The notes beneath the pieces were generated by a model. That model did not search any database. It was not told the DNA's origin and saw nothing but the letters and a program-made list of their open reading frames with translations. Positions 26,498 through 35,306 of a stretch of DNA of 64,000 nucleotides are shown here, piece after piece. Position 1 is the first letter of the stretch. Every line of letters begins with the position of its first letter. Position numbers and translations under genes: made by a program. The stretch comes from Streptococcaceae bacterium (GTDB lineage: Bacteria; Bacillota; Bacilli; Lactobacillales; Streptococcaceae). The stretch spans positions 124,001 to 188,000 of the forward strand of contig CABIZZ010000001.1 in assembly GCA_902363395.1 (NCBI GenBank), given 5' to 3'.

Positions 26498-29400
26498 ATG
26501 GGAAAAAGATTATTTGAAAAGAGAAATCGATTTGGCATACGTAAACTCTCAGTAGGCGTCTGCTCGGTAGTTGTAGCGACCTGTTTTTTAGGAGTGACTA
26601 CCAGTTACGCAGAGGAACAAGTTGAGAATAGTGAACCACGTGAAGAACGGGTTGAAACGAGCAATGCAGGGGATCAAGGAAAGGAGGAAAAAGCTGTGAA
26701 AGAGCACCAAGAAGAATCAGAGAATTCCTCACCCGTAACGAGTGAGAAAGAAAACCGCGCAGTCAGTCAAGGGACAGAAACAAGCCAACCAGCCACTTCT
26801 CCAGATGAGGAGCCTGAGATTGCAGACTATGGTCCGCTTCCAAGCAAGGCCCAAATGCAATACCACCGCGAAGAACTAGCAGCTTTCATCCACTTTGGGA
26901 TGAATACCTACTACGATCGTGAGTGGGGAGATGGACAAGAAGACCCTTATTATTTCTATCCAGAGCATCTGGATACCGATCAGTGGATCAAAACTCTGAA
27001 AGACGCGGGCTTCAAACGGACGATCATGGTCGTCAAGCACCACGATGGCTTCCTCTTGTACCCTTCTAAATACACCGACCATACCATTGCTAAAAGCGGT
27101 TGGAAGGAAGGAAAAGGCGATATCCTAGCCGAGGTTTCTGCTTCTGCCAGCAAGTATGACATGGATATGGGGGTCTACCTCTCGCCTTGGGATGCTCACA
27201 GCCCACTCTACCATGTGGATACAGAGGACCAATACAACGAATACTATCTCAACCAGCTCAAAGAAATCCTTGAAGATCCAAAATATGGAAACAAGGGCAA
27301 GTTCGTAGAAGTCTGGATGGATGGAGCGCGTGGCGATGGGGCTCAAAAAGTCACCTATACCTTCGACAAGTGGTTTGATGCCATTCGTAAGGCCCAAGGG
27401 GATATTGCCATCTTCTCAGCTGAGCCCACCAATGTTCGTTGGATCGGAAATGAAAAGGGAATTGCTGGAGATCCAGTTTGGCATAAGGTCAATCCAGATA
27501 AGATTCGCAACAATCCATCCAATAGTTACCTCAATCACGGGGATCCAGAAGGGAAGCAATACTCAGTGGGAGAAGCGGATGTTTCTATTCGCTCCGGCTG
27601 GTTCTACCATGAGAACCAAGAGCCTAAGTCCTTGCGCGAATTGATGGACATTTACTTCAAATCGGTCGGCCGTGGAACCCCGCTTTTGCTCAATATTCCA
27701 CCCAATCAAGACGGAAAATTTGCGGATGCCGATGTGGCCCGTTTGAAAGAATTCCGTCAGACCTTGGACCAACTCTACAGTGTGGACTATGCGGCAGGAG
27801 CTTTGGTCGAAGCTGACTCGACACGGCGCAATGCTCATTATTCAGCCAGCCATTTGACAGATGGCGATGAAAAGACCAGTTGGGCACCTGCCGATGATGC
27901 CAAGACCGGATCTTTTGTCCTGGATCTTGGAAAAGAGCAGCATTTTGATGTGGTAGAGCTCAAGGAAACGATCGAGAAAGGCCAACGGATTTCCGGTTTT
28001 ACCATCGATGTGGCTGTGAATGGCCAATGGGTTCCTTTTGGGGCTGGTTCAACCGTAGGATACCGCCGTTTGATCAAAGGGCAACCGGTTGATAGTCGCT
28101 ATATCCGGGTGTCCATCACCGATGCCCAAGCCACTCCAATCTTGAACGGTGTCTCTGTCTATAAGACCCCAGCTAGCATCGAAGAAACCGATGGCTATCC
28201 GCTTGGTTTGACTTATCATTCTGACCGGACAGCTGACCGGGCCAATAGCCAATGGAATGAAGAGGGAGAAGGCGTCCGAGGCACCTCTATGTGGACCAAG
28301 GAAAAGGGAGCTTCTGTGACCTATCAGTTTGAAGGCACCAAGGCCTATGTGGTCGCAACTGTCGACCCTGGTCATGGGGAAATGGATGTCTATGTCGATG
28401 GCCAAAAGCTAGCGACGGTCAATACCCAAAGCCCAAGCCGCAAACGCAGCCAAAAGGTCTATGAAACACCGGACTTGGCAGCAGGATCCCACACCTTGAC
28501 CTTGGTCAATAGCAAGGGAGATGCGATCGCAACGGAAGGGATTTATGCCCTCAATAACCAAGAAAAGGGGCTCTTTGAGTTTGCTCAGCCAACCCTAGCT
28601 GTTAAGAAAGGCGACCCAGCGCAAGTCGTTGTCAAGAGAAAAGGTGGCTCTAAAGGAAGTGCCAGTCTTAAATTGATCACAGAACCAGGAACAGGGGTTC
28701 ATGGCAAGGTCTACAAAGATACCAACGTCACCCTTGAGTTCGCAGATGGCGAGACAGAAAAAACAGTCCAAGTTCCAACTCTTGATTTTGCAGGAAAAGC
28801 AACCGATGTCTATGACTTTAAGGTCAAATTGTTGCATCCGGATCAAGGAAGTCTGGTCGGCTTTATTCCAGAACTGACAGTCCAAGTAATGAACGAGGAC
28901 CTGCTTCCAGAAAATCGCAAAGAAGTAGATGACCAAGATCCAAAACTGCATTACAGTGAGGGTTGGCAGCACGAGACGGACAACAAAGACTTCTCAAATG
29001 GCACAGAATCTTGGTCCAGCTTTAACCAAGTGACCGATGAAGAAGGCAAGAAACACATTGAAGTGACCATTACCTTTAAGGGCACCGGCGTGGAGGTCCG
29101 AGGAGTGGTTGATCCAAGTCATGGTCTCTACAGCGTCACCCTAGATGGAAAGGAAGTAGCCTTCGAAGAAGGGCGTGGCCATGTCTATGAGATTGAAGGC
29201 GATCATTACTTCAGTGGCTACGGAGACCAACGCAAGCTCGATCAGAGTTTGGTCAATCTGCAAGGTCTAGCAAAAGGCTACCACCAGCTACGCCTGCATC
29301 TGGATCCAGCCCTCAATGATCCTCAGTCGTCCAGAACTATCCAGGTAGACCGATTTGTCCTCTCAGGGAAAGATAGTCAGCTACTCAGTCAAGAAGAGCT

Positions 29401-30187
29401 GCAACAGATCATCAGAGAAGGAGTTGAAAAGATCAAGGCTACTTCTCTCGATCGCTTGAAAGCAGAGCTCAAACCGACTGTTCAAGGACAATTGACGGAC
29501 TTGACTCAGTTGTTGGATCAAGAGCGACCAGATTTGGTTGCTGCAGCTAATCAAGTCGAAGCCCTTGAAACCATCTTAGAAGATACTCACAATTATGAAC
29601 CGCTGACGCAGACACGCCCAGATCAAGGTGTTCGGGATTTGATTCTTGAAAAACCAGAACTTCTCATCGAAGCGGAGGAGATTCCATTTGAGAGTCAAAC
29701 ACGTGAGAACAAGGACTTGGCTAAGGGCGAAAGCCGAATCTTTCAAGCAGGGAAGGTGGGACGCCGATTGAAATTGATCGAGGTTCGACAAGAAGGAGGC
29801 AAAGAAACTCGGACAGAAGTCGATGCCTTTGTCGAAGTGGATGCCCAGGACCAGATTACGGAAGTCGGGACGAAGGAAGTGGAAGAAGATCCTATTATTC
29901 CCGAAGTGCCGCTACCAACAAAACCAAGTGAAGACTCACAAGAAACGAAACCGCTCCTTCCTCCAGAAGACAAAAAAGAAAGTGGAATTGCTCCAATTTT
30001 GAAACCGACGGCTTCGAAAGAGAATCCTCTTTCTCCTGAGGTAGAAGCAGTAACTCCGGACCCTGTGCAGTCCCAAGAAAAACTGCCACAGACAGGATCA
30101 GAGAAGGCAAGTTTCTTAGCTTGGATCGGACTACTCGGCTTAGGCTTCTTAGGCGGAAGAGTGAAATACGCTCGTCGGAAATCCTAA
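26498..30187 (+). CDS. Cell-wall-anchored alpha-L-fucosidase (GH29)
   Basis: A 1229-residue protein with a YSIRK-like signal (FGIRKLSVGVCSVVVA). The GH29 barrel spans ~110-435: FIHFGMNTY near the start, VVKHHDGF (His-His for fucose contact) and EVWMDGARG, where Asp275 is the probable nucleophile. The pattern is closer to the GH29-B type, which acts on alpha-1,3/1,4-fucose of Lewis-type glycans, but this is inference. An F5/8C-CBM32 module (~435-560) follows, then carbohydrate-binding-like beta domains, a G5 domain (~1048-1128) closely matching that in BgaA, and LPQTG with a membrane segment. Only 103 bases separate it from bgaA, so the cre-controlled promoter may serve both. Confidence 0.92.
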   Translation: MGKRLFEKRNRFGIRKLSVGVCSVVVATCFLGVTTSYAEEQVENSEPREERVETSNAGDQGKEEKAVKEHQEESENSSPVTSEKENRAVSQGTETSQPATSPDEEPEIADYGPLPSKAQMQYHREELAAFIHFGMNTYYDREWGDGQEDPYYFYPEHLDTDQWIKTLKDAGFKRTIMVVKHHDGFLLYPSKYTDHTIAKSGWKEGKGDILAEVSASASKYDMDMGVYLSPWDAHSPLYHVDTEDQYNEYYLNQLKEILEDPKYGNKGKFVEVWMDGARGDGAQKVTYTFDKWFDAIRKAQGDIAIFSAEPTNVRWIGNEKGIAGDPVWHKVNPDKIRNNPSNSYLNHGDPEGKQYSVGEADVSIRSGWFYHENQEPKSLRELMDIYFKSVGRGTPLLLNIPPNQDGKFADADVARLKEFRQTLDQLYSVDYAAGALVEADSTRRNAHYSASHLTDGDEKTSWAPADDAKTGSFVLDLGKEQHFDVVELKETIEKGQRISGFTIDVAVNGQWVPFGAGSTVGYRRLIKGQPVDSRYIRVSITDAQATPILNGVSVYKTPASIEETDGYPLGLTYHSDRTADRANSQWNEEGEGVRGTSMWTKEKGASVTYQFEGTKAYVVATVDPGHGEMDVYVDGQKLATVNTQSPSRKRSQKVYETPDLAAGSHTLTLVNSKGDAIATEGIYALNNQEKGLFEFAQPTLAVKKGDPAQVVVKRKGGSKGSASLKLITEPGTGVHGKVYKDTNVTLEFADGETEKTVQVPTLDFAGKATDVYDFKVKLLHPDQGSLVGFIPELTVQVMNEDLLPENRKEVDDQDPKLHYSEGWQHETDNKDFSNGTESWSSFNQVTDEEGKKHIEVTITFKGTGVEVRGVVDPSHGLYSVTLDGKEVAFEEGRGHVYEIEGDHYFSGYGDQRKLDQSLVNLQGLAKGYHQLRLHLDPALNDPQSSRTIQVDRFVLSGKDSQLLSQEELQQIIREGVEKIKATSLDRLKAELKPTVQGQLTDLTQLLDQERPDLVAAANQVEALETILEDTHNYEPLTQTRPDQGVRDLILEKPELLIEAEEIPFESQTRENKDLAKGESRIFQAGKVGRRLKLIEVRQEGGKETRTEVDAFVEVDAQDQITEVGTKEVEEDPIIPEVPLPTKPSEDSQETKPLLPPEDKKESGIAPILKPTASKENPLSPEVEAVTPDPVQSQEKLPQTGSEKASFLAWIGLLGLGFLGGRVKYARRKS

Positions 30188-30198
30188 AGTCCCTTCTA

Positions 30199-30230
30199 CA
30201 AGAGGTTAGCAATAGCTAGCCTCTTTTTTG
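30199..30230 (+). terminator. Terminator after the fucosidase gene
   Basis: AGAGGTTAGC/GCTAGCCTCT stem with loop AATA, followed by six T. Confidence 0.85.
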
Positions 30231-30310
30231 GCCTCCTTCTGGCTACCAACAAAGGGTCTTCAGATTCTATCTCGACGTAGTCTTTGCTTTATTTACAGGC
30301 ACAAAAATTG

Positions 30311-30333
30311 TATAATAGTCAGATAAGGTCAAT
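30311..30333 (+). promoter_or_regulatory. ctsR promoter -10 with CtsR operator
   Basis: TATAAT at 30311-30316 is followed immediately by AGTCAGATAAGGTCAAT (30317-30333), matching the CtsR heptad repeat RGTCAAA-NAN-RGTCAAA at 15 of 17 positions. This predicts heat-shock-inducible autoregulation. The -35 (TTTATT at 30288) is weak. Confidence 0.82.
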
Positions 30334-30418
30334 AATGACATCATGAATGATGAGACCATTTTTGATCCTCTGAAAAGCAGAGAGCTTATCTAGAATGAAA
30401 AGGTTAGAAAGGAGCATC

Positions 30419-30877
30419 ATGGCAAGTAAAAATACATCAGATAGCATTGAGGCCTATATCAAGTCGCTACTGGCCCAAGCAGGCATCGCAGAGCTCAAGA
30501 GAAGCGAATTAGCGGATGTCTTCCAAGTTGTTCCTAGTCAAATCAATTATGTGATCAAGACCCGTTTCACCGAAAGTCGAGGCTATATCGTAGAGAGCAA
30601 GCGTGGAGGTGGCGGTTACATCCGGATTGGCAAGGTCCAATTTTCAGACCAACACCAGATGCTAAAAGAGCTTGGCGCAAGCATCGGGGAACAAATCAGT
30701 CAGACTGTTTTTAGTGATATTCTCCAGATGCTATTTGAAGAAAAACTCCTTACAAAGAGAGAGGCAGAGCTTTTGTCAGTGACGACGACAGACGAGGTTC
30801 TGGGAAGCGAAGCCCATCGCTCACGAGCCAATATCCTACGAAAAATTATCCAACAAGTCGATAGAAAGGGAATGTAA
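30419..30877 (+). CDS. ctsR: Heat-shock transcriptional repressor CtsR
   Basis: A 152-residue protein starting MASKNTSDSIEAYIKSLL. This ATG is chosen over one at 30395 because AAAGGAG ends 4 bases before it and the N-terminus matches the family. Winged-helix DNA-binding domain (residues ~1-75) with SRGYIVESKRGGGGYIRI; the Gly-rich wing is the known thermosensor. The C-terminal dimer domain follows. It represses clp genes; clpC begins 7 bases after its stop. Confidence 0.96.
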   Translation: MASKNTSDSIEAYIKSLLAQAGIAELKRSELADVFQVVPSQINYVIKTRFTESRGYIVESKRGGGGYIRIGKVQFSDQHQMLKELGASIGEQISQTVFSDILQMLFEEKLLTKREAELLSVTTTDEVLGSEAHRSRANILRKIIQQVDRKGM

Positions 30878-30884
30878 TCTCCTT

Positions 30885-33314
30885 ATGAACTATTCAAAAG
30901 CCCTATTAGAAACGATTGAAGCCGCTCAAATATTGGCGGGTCATTTTGAGTCTCAAACGCTAGATACTTGGCATATCCTAGTAGCCCTAGCCAATAATCC
31001 CTATAGTGTAGCTGGTTCTGTCTTAAGTGACTATCCTATGCAGATTGATGATTTTCAAGATGCAGCGGAGCACATTACGGGTCAAGTCTACCAACGGGAT
31101 GGCCGCTATGAGGTATTTCCTTTTTCTTTCCGTGTCGAAGAAATCATGAAACGTTCTCAAGAGATTGCCCAGGCAGTCCATGCCAAAAGTCTTGGAACAG
31201 AGCATGTCCTCTTGGCGCTTCTTTTAGAACGGGGAACCTTGGCTTCTCAAGTATTGGAGTATGTTGGCTTCCGCTATGATGATCAGGAAGAGGGTATTAA
31301 AATCGTGGAGCTTCGTAAGAGCTTGGAACAACGATCAGGTTGGGACAAGGAAGCTGTGAAAGCTATCCGTTCGCTCTATCGAGCCCAGCAACCCAATCGT
31401 CAAACCATGGGAAATATGATGGGCATGCCAGCCTCTACCAGCGGTGGTTTGGAAGACTACACCCGAGATCTGACAGAAATGGCTCGCAATGGCAGCTTGG
31501 AACCGGTGATTGGCCGGGGTCAAGAAATCTCGCGGATGATTCAGATTTTGAGCCGCAAAACGAAAAATAATCCGGTACTTGTAGGTGATGCCGGTGTCGG
31601 CAAGACTGCTCTGGCTTTGGGCTTGGCCCAACGGATTGCCAGCGGAGATGTCCCGACGGAACTGGCTAAGATGCGGGTCTTAGAGTTGGACTTGATGAAT
31701 GTTGTCGCAGGGACGCGGTTCCGTGGAGATTTTGAAGAGCGGATGAACAACATCATCAATGATATTGAAGAAGATGGCCATGTCATCCTCTTCATCGATG
31801 AGCTCCATACTATAATGGGCTCTGGCTCTGGGATTGACTCTACCTTGGATGCGGCCAATATCTTGAAGCCAGCCTTGGCTCGCGGGACCCTACGGACCGT
31901 AGGAGCCACTACGCAAGAAGAATACCAAAAACACATTGAAAAAGATGCCGCTCTGTCACGCCGCTTTGCTAAGGTCTTGATTGAGCAACCCTCTGTTGCA
32001 GATAGCATTGCAATTTTGCAAGGACTCAGGAAGACCTATGAACGTCACCACCGTGTCCATATTACGGATGCGGCTATTGAGACAGCTGTTGTCTATGCCA
32101 ATCGTTATTTGACCAGTCGCCTCTTGCCTGACTCCGCCATTGATCTCTTAGATGAGGCGGCAGCGACCGTGCAAAACAAGGGGCCTCAAGCCGGTCTTCA
32201 GTCTGATCTGACAGCTGCCGATCAAGCCTTACTCAAGGGGCAGTGGAAAAAAGTTGCTCAGTTGCTAAAAGAAGATGCCAGTCCAAAAGGCTACCAGCTA
32301 GAAGTCAAGGAAGAGGATATCCTGAAGACGCTCAGTCAATTGTCAGGCATTCCTGTGGAGAAACTAACCCAAACAGCAGCTAAGAAATACCTTGAATTAG
32401 AAGCAGAACTTCATAAGCGCGTGATCGGTCAGGATCAGGCTGTCTCAAGTATTAGCCGAGCGATTCGCCGCAATCAGTCGGGAATTCGGTCTCACAAACG
32501 GCCAATTGGTTCCTTCCTCTTCCTCGGTCCCACTGGGGTCGGGAAGACTGAGCTGGCGAAGGCGCTGGCTGAGGTCCTCTTTGATGATGAGTCCGCTTTG
32601 ATCCGCTTTGATATGAGTGAATACATGGAGAAATTTGCGGCCAGTCGTCTCAACGGAGCTCCTCCAGGCTATGTCGGTTATGAAGAAGGGGGCGAGTTGA
32701 CGGAAAAAGTCCGCAACAAACCTTATTCAGTCCTCTTGTTTGATGAGGTGGAAAAAGCCCATCCAGATATCTTTAACGTTCTCTTGCAAGTATTGGATGA
32801 CGGTGTCTTGACCGACAGCAAGGGACGCAAGGTAGATTTCTCCAATACGATTATTATCATGACCTCAAACTTGGGAGCTACCGCTTTACGAGATGATAAG
32901 ACAGTTGGCTTTGGCGCTAAGGATATTCGCTTTGACCAAGCCAATATGGAGAAACGCATCTTCGAAGAGTTGAAGAAGACTTATCGACCAGAGTTTATCA
33001 ATCGAATCGATGAGAAGGTTGTCTTCCATAGCTTGACCAGTGACCAAATGCATGAGATTGTCAAGATTATGGTGAAACCCTTGGTTCAATCTCTAGCAGA
33101 GAAGGGCATTACTCTGAAATTCCAAGCGTCTGCCCTTAAATGGCTGGCGACTCACGGATATGATCCAGAGATGGGAGCACGTCCTTTGCGCCGAACCATT
33201 CAGACCCAGGTGGAAGACTACTTGGCAGAGATCCTCTTGAGAGGAGAAGTGGCTGAAGGGCAAACCCTCAAGGTAGGTGTCAAGTCTGGTCAGCTTAACT
33301 TCACGATTGACTAG
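30885..33314 (+). CDS. clpC: ATP-dependent Clp protease ATP-binding subunit ClpC
   Basis: An 809-residue HSP100 unfoldase. Clp N domain (two repeats, ~1-145). AAA1 with Walker A GDAGVGKT (~234), Walker B ILFIDELHT. A short middle domain. AAA2 with Walker A GPTGVGKT (~548), Walker B VLLFDEVEKAHP, then the ClpB D2 small domain. It feeds substrates to ClpP. The start has only a weak ribosome site (TCTCCTT precedes it), suggesting coupling to ctsR translation. Confidence 0.96.
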   Translation: MNYSKALLETIEAAQILAGHFESQTLDTWHILVALANNPYSVAGSVLSDYPMQIDDFQDAAEHITGQVYQRDGRYEVFPFSFRVEEIMKRSQEIAQAVHAKSLGTEHVLLALLLERGTLASQVLEYVGFRYDDQEEGIKIVELRKSLEQRSGWDKEAVKAIRSLYRAQQPNRQTMGNMMGMPASTSGGLEDYTRDLTEMARNGSLEPVIGRGQEISRMIQILSRKTKNNPVLVGDAGVGKTALALGLAQRIASGDVPTELAKMRVLELDLMNVVAGTRFRGDFEERMNNIINDIEEDGHVILFIDELHTIMGSGSGIDSTLDAANILKPALARGTLRTVGATTQEEYQKHIEKDAALSRRFAKVLIEQPSVADSIAILQGLRKTYERHHRVHITDAAIETAVVYANRYLTSRLLPDSAIDLLDEAAATVQNKGPQAGLQSDLTAADQALLKGQWKKVAQLLKEDASPKGYQLEVKEEDILKTLSQLSGIPVEKLTQTAAKKYLELEAELHKRVIGQDQAVSSISRAIRRNQSGIRSHKRPIGSFLFLGPTGVGKTELAKALAEVLFDDESALIRFDMSEYMEKFAASRLNGAPPGYVGYEEGGELTEKVRNKPYSVLLFDEVEKAHPDIFNVLLQVLDDGVLTDSKGRKVDFSNTIIIMTSNLGATALRDDKTVGFGAKDIRFDQANMEKRIFEELKKTYRPEFINRIDEKVVFHSLTSDQMHEIVKIMVKPLVQSLAEKGITLKFQASALKWLATHGYDPEMGARPLRRTIQTQVEDYLAEILLRGEVAEGQTLKVGVKSGQLNFTID

Positions 33315-33325
33315 GAGGATATGCA

Positions 33326-33814
33326 GTGCCTCTCAAACGCTTGACCCGAATCACCCTCTTAGCAGCCCTCTGTGTGGTACTGAGACAAGCCTTTGCCTTC
33401 TTGCCCAATATCCAACCCATTAGTGCCATTTTCTTTTTACTGGTGCTATTTGAAGACTGGCAATTTGCCTGTTTGGTGATGGCGGTCACCATGTTTACCT
33501 CGGCTTTTCTCTTGGGGATGAGCCCAGTGGTGCTCGCTCAGATATTGGCCTTTGGCCTCCTCTTGACTCTTTGGCGAGGGCTTTACCGCCACTTGTCTTT
33601 GCAAGTCCAAACCCTGATGGTCGGCATCTTATCCTTTCTCTACGGGGTGCTGATTGACAGTCTTTATGCTGTTCTCTACCACATGCCCTGGTGGACCTAT
33701 GCCCTGGTGAATGGCTTTAGCTTTAACCTAGCCCACGCTCTTTCCACCGCCTGTTTTTACCCTCTACTTTATGTAGTATTTAGGAGATTGTATCATGAAA
33801 AAAACACTTTATAG
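33326..33814 (+). CDS. ECF-transporter-like S component (substrate unknown)
   Basis: A 162-residue hydrophobic protein with about five or six membrane segments; GTG start 8 bases behind AGGAGG and 11 bases after clpC. Size, the LTRITLLAALCVVLRQAFAFLPNIQPI start and topology fit the substrate-binding S subunit of an energy-coupling-factor vitamin transporter. The shared ATPases and T component would be encoded elsewhere. Its 3' end overlaps the next gene, a DUF4430 lipoprotein, by 20 bases, so the two are translationally coupled. The substrate is not inferable; the lipoprotein family points toward a cofactor such as a corrinoid, weakly. Confidence 0.75.
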   Translation: MPLKRLTRITLLAALCVVLRQAFAFLPNIQPISAIFFLLVLFEDWQFACLVMAVTMFTSAFLLGMSPVVLAQILAFGLLLTLWRGLYRHLSLQVQTLMVGILSFLYGVLIDSLYAVLYHMPWWTYALVNGFSFNLAHALSTACFYPLLYVVFRRLYHEKNTL

Positions 33815-34199
33815 TTTCTTTGCTGTCCTAGCAGCTCTTGTATTGGTCAGTTGCGGACAAAGCACATCATCGACTACGGAAAGCTCAGCTTCAAGCTCAC
33901 AAGTAGCGAAAGAAAAACAAATTACCATTACGGTCAGTATCGCCCCTGAAGGGAAAGAAGCTCATAGCAAGACCTTGAAGGTTGCTGAAAAAGCCAACCT
34001 GATGGAAGTCCTGAAAGCTAACTACAAGATTGAGGAAAAGAGTGGCCTCATCACCTCAATCGATGGCGTAGCCCAGGACGAAAGCAAGGGACTTTATTGG
34101 ATGTACAAGATCAATGGAGAGATGGCACCAAAAGGGGCAGCAGAAACGACTGTCCAAGATGGAGATACCATCGAATTTTATCAAGAAGTTTATCAATAA
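33795..34199 (+). CDS. DUF4430-domain lipoprotein
   Basis: A 134-residue protein with lipobox LVSC (Cys20), a short Ser/Thr linker and a DUF4430 domain (~45-132; LMEVLKANYKIEEKSGLITSIDG, then GLYWMYKINGE and VQDGDTIEFYQ). This fold is shared with the C-terminal domain of transcobalamin-type proteins. Placed on the outer face of the membrane next to an ECF S component, it is well positioned to capture the substrate. Whether it binds cobalamin is unknown. Last gene of the ctsR operon. Confidence 0.85.
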   Translation: MKKTLYSFFAVLAALVLVSCGQSTSSTTESSASSSQVAKEKQITITVSIAPEGKEAHSKTLKVAEKANLMEVLKANYKIEEKSGLITSIDGVAQDESKGLYWMYKINGEMAPKGAAETTVQDGDTIEFYQEVYQ

Positions 34200-34202
34200 G
34201 AA

Positions 34203-34248
34203 AAAGAGTGAATGCTTGGAGTAGGGCTCCATTTGTTCACTCTTTTTT
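34203..34248 (+). terminator. Terminator of the ctsR-clpC operon
   Basis: AAAGAGTGAA/TTCACTCTTT outer stem, inner GGAG/CTCC, followed by T-run. Confidence 0.88.
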
Positions 34249-34287
34249 GAAACTAGTTTCTATTTTTTATAAGAAATGCAAATCCTC

Positions 34288-34344
34288 TTGACTTCCCTAT
34301 AGGTGAATGTTACAATTATATTACAAAATGTAACAAATGTTACA
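34288..34344 (+). promoter_or_regulatory. Promoter with overlapping TGTTACA/TGTAACA operator-like palindromes
   Basis: TTGACT (34288-34293), 17 bp, TACAAT (34311-34316), with TG as an extended -10. Just downstream are TTACA-aaa-TGTAA (34321-34333) and TGTAAC-aaat-GTTACA (34329-34344), both perfect inverted repeats sharing a half-site; another TGTTACA (34308-34314) overlaps the -10. The arrangement is typical of a repressor site; the regulator is not recognised. Confidence 0.7.
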
Positions 34345-34360
34345 AAAGAGAGGTATTGCC

Positions 34361-35104
34361 ATGAAAATGAAAGGAACCTTCTTTAGTCTATCTACCCTTG
34401 CTCTAACAGCTACTCTTCTCTTAAGCGGCTGTGGATCAGAAAAGAAAAAGGAAACCAGTCCATCTTCAACTAGTAAAATTGCGCAAGTGAAACAAAGCTC
34501 TACAAGTAAAAAAGAAGAGAAAAAGACCACAAGCAAAACGACACAAAGTCAACAAAGCACAGAAGTAACACAATCTCCTGCCATCGCTTCGAGCGAAACA
34601 CAAGCGAGCCAAGAAAATCCATCAACTCCAGTGACACCAAGACTTCCAGAAGTCAGTCAAGGCCTGGTTCCAACTCCTTCCAAAGAAACAAAACCAGCAG
34701 TGAACTCAGCACCAGAAAAACAAAAACGTCCTAGCTTGGAGGAAGGTCGCACGACTGCCAAAGAACAAGCCTCTAAGACAGAGAACCCACGCTATAAAGG
34801 TGTCTTGAGCTATGCCTCAGGGGATTATTCAGGAGCAGCAGGTAGTTGGACCGACGGTCGCGATACAGGCGTAACGATCGGTCAAGGAGGACAAGTAACC
34901 ATTCAAACTCCTGGTGGCGATGCAGTAGGCTATACGATTGGAAACTATGAATACAACTTGGATCAAGGTCATTACCATGCTGGCTTGATTTCCACCCAAG
35001 ATGGATCTGTAGCTAGCCTGGATATAGTTGTCGGTCAAGATGGTCAAGTGGCAAGTGTTCAAGTGACAGAAAATGGCCATGCGCATGCCTTGGTTCGGGA
35101 ATAA
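34361..35104 (+). CDS. Lipoprotein of unknown function
   Basis: A 247-residue protein. The ATG at 34361 follows AGAGAGG; an upstream TTG would add eight residues and is less likely. Lipobox LSGC near residue 22. A long Ser/Thr/Gln/Lys/Pro-rich linker (~25-150) spaces a compact C-terminal domain (~150-247: YKGVLSYASGDYSGAAGSW, then GYTIGNYEYNLDQGHYHAGL). That domain is rich in Gly, Asp and aromatic residues and in short beta turns. I do not recognise the domain. Monocistronic, between its own promoter/operator and a terminator. Tight operator structure suggests a specific inducer. Confidence 0.75.
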   Translation: MKMKGTFFSLSTLALTATLLLSGCGSEKKKETSPSSTSKIAQVKQSSTSKKEEKKTTSKTTQSQQSTEVTQSPAIASSETQASQENPSTPVTPRLPEVSQGLVPTPSKETKPAVNSAPEKQKRPSLEEGRTTAKEQASKTENPRYKGVLSYASGDYSGAAGSWTDGRDTGVTIGQGGQVTIQTPGGDAVGYTIGNYEYNLDQGHYHAGLISTQDGSVASLDIVVGQDGQVASVQVTENGHAHALVRE

Positions 35105-35145
35105 TGGCTCGCCGCTGAGAAAATTAAAAAAATGATTGAAATCAG

Positions 35146-35195
35146 AGATTCAATTCTGTATAATAACATACAGAGTTGAATCTTTTTAATTTTTG
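35146..35195 (+). terminator. Terminator of the 34.4-kb lipoprotein gene
   Basis: AGATTCAATTCTGTAT (35146-35161) and ATACAGAGTTGAATCT (35168-35183) form a 16-bp stem with one G-T pair, followed by TTTTAATTTTT. Confidence 0.88.
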
Positions 35196-35228
35196 TTTTA
35201 TAAAAATATATTTTTTTATAAAAAGGTA

Positions 35229-35256
35229 TTGACAGATTGAAATTATAGTTTATAAT
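35229..35256 (+). promoter_or_regulatory. nadR promoter with candidate NrtR operator
   Basis: TTGACA (35229-35234), 16 bp, TATAAT (35251-35256). A perfect inverted repeat ATTATA-GTT-TATAAT (35242-35256) covers the spacer and -10, a likely target for the NrtR regulator encoded by the third gene of the operon. A second palindrome AAAACATGTTTT lies at 35270-35281. Confidence 0.65.
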
Positions 35257-35306
35257 AAAATCATAAGCAAAACATGTTTTGACATTATGATAAAGGAGCC
35301 AGTTAG

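Noticed and set aside
30334-30360. Second operator in the ctsR leader (ATCAT/ATGAT symmetry)
   Set aside because: It does not match the CtsR heptads or the CIRCE element, and the clear CtsR site is already at 30317-30333.
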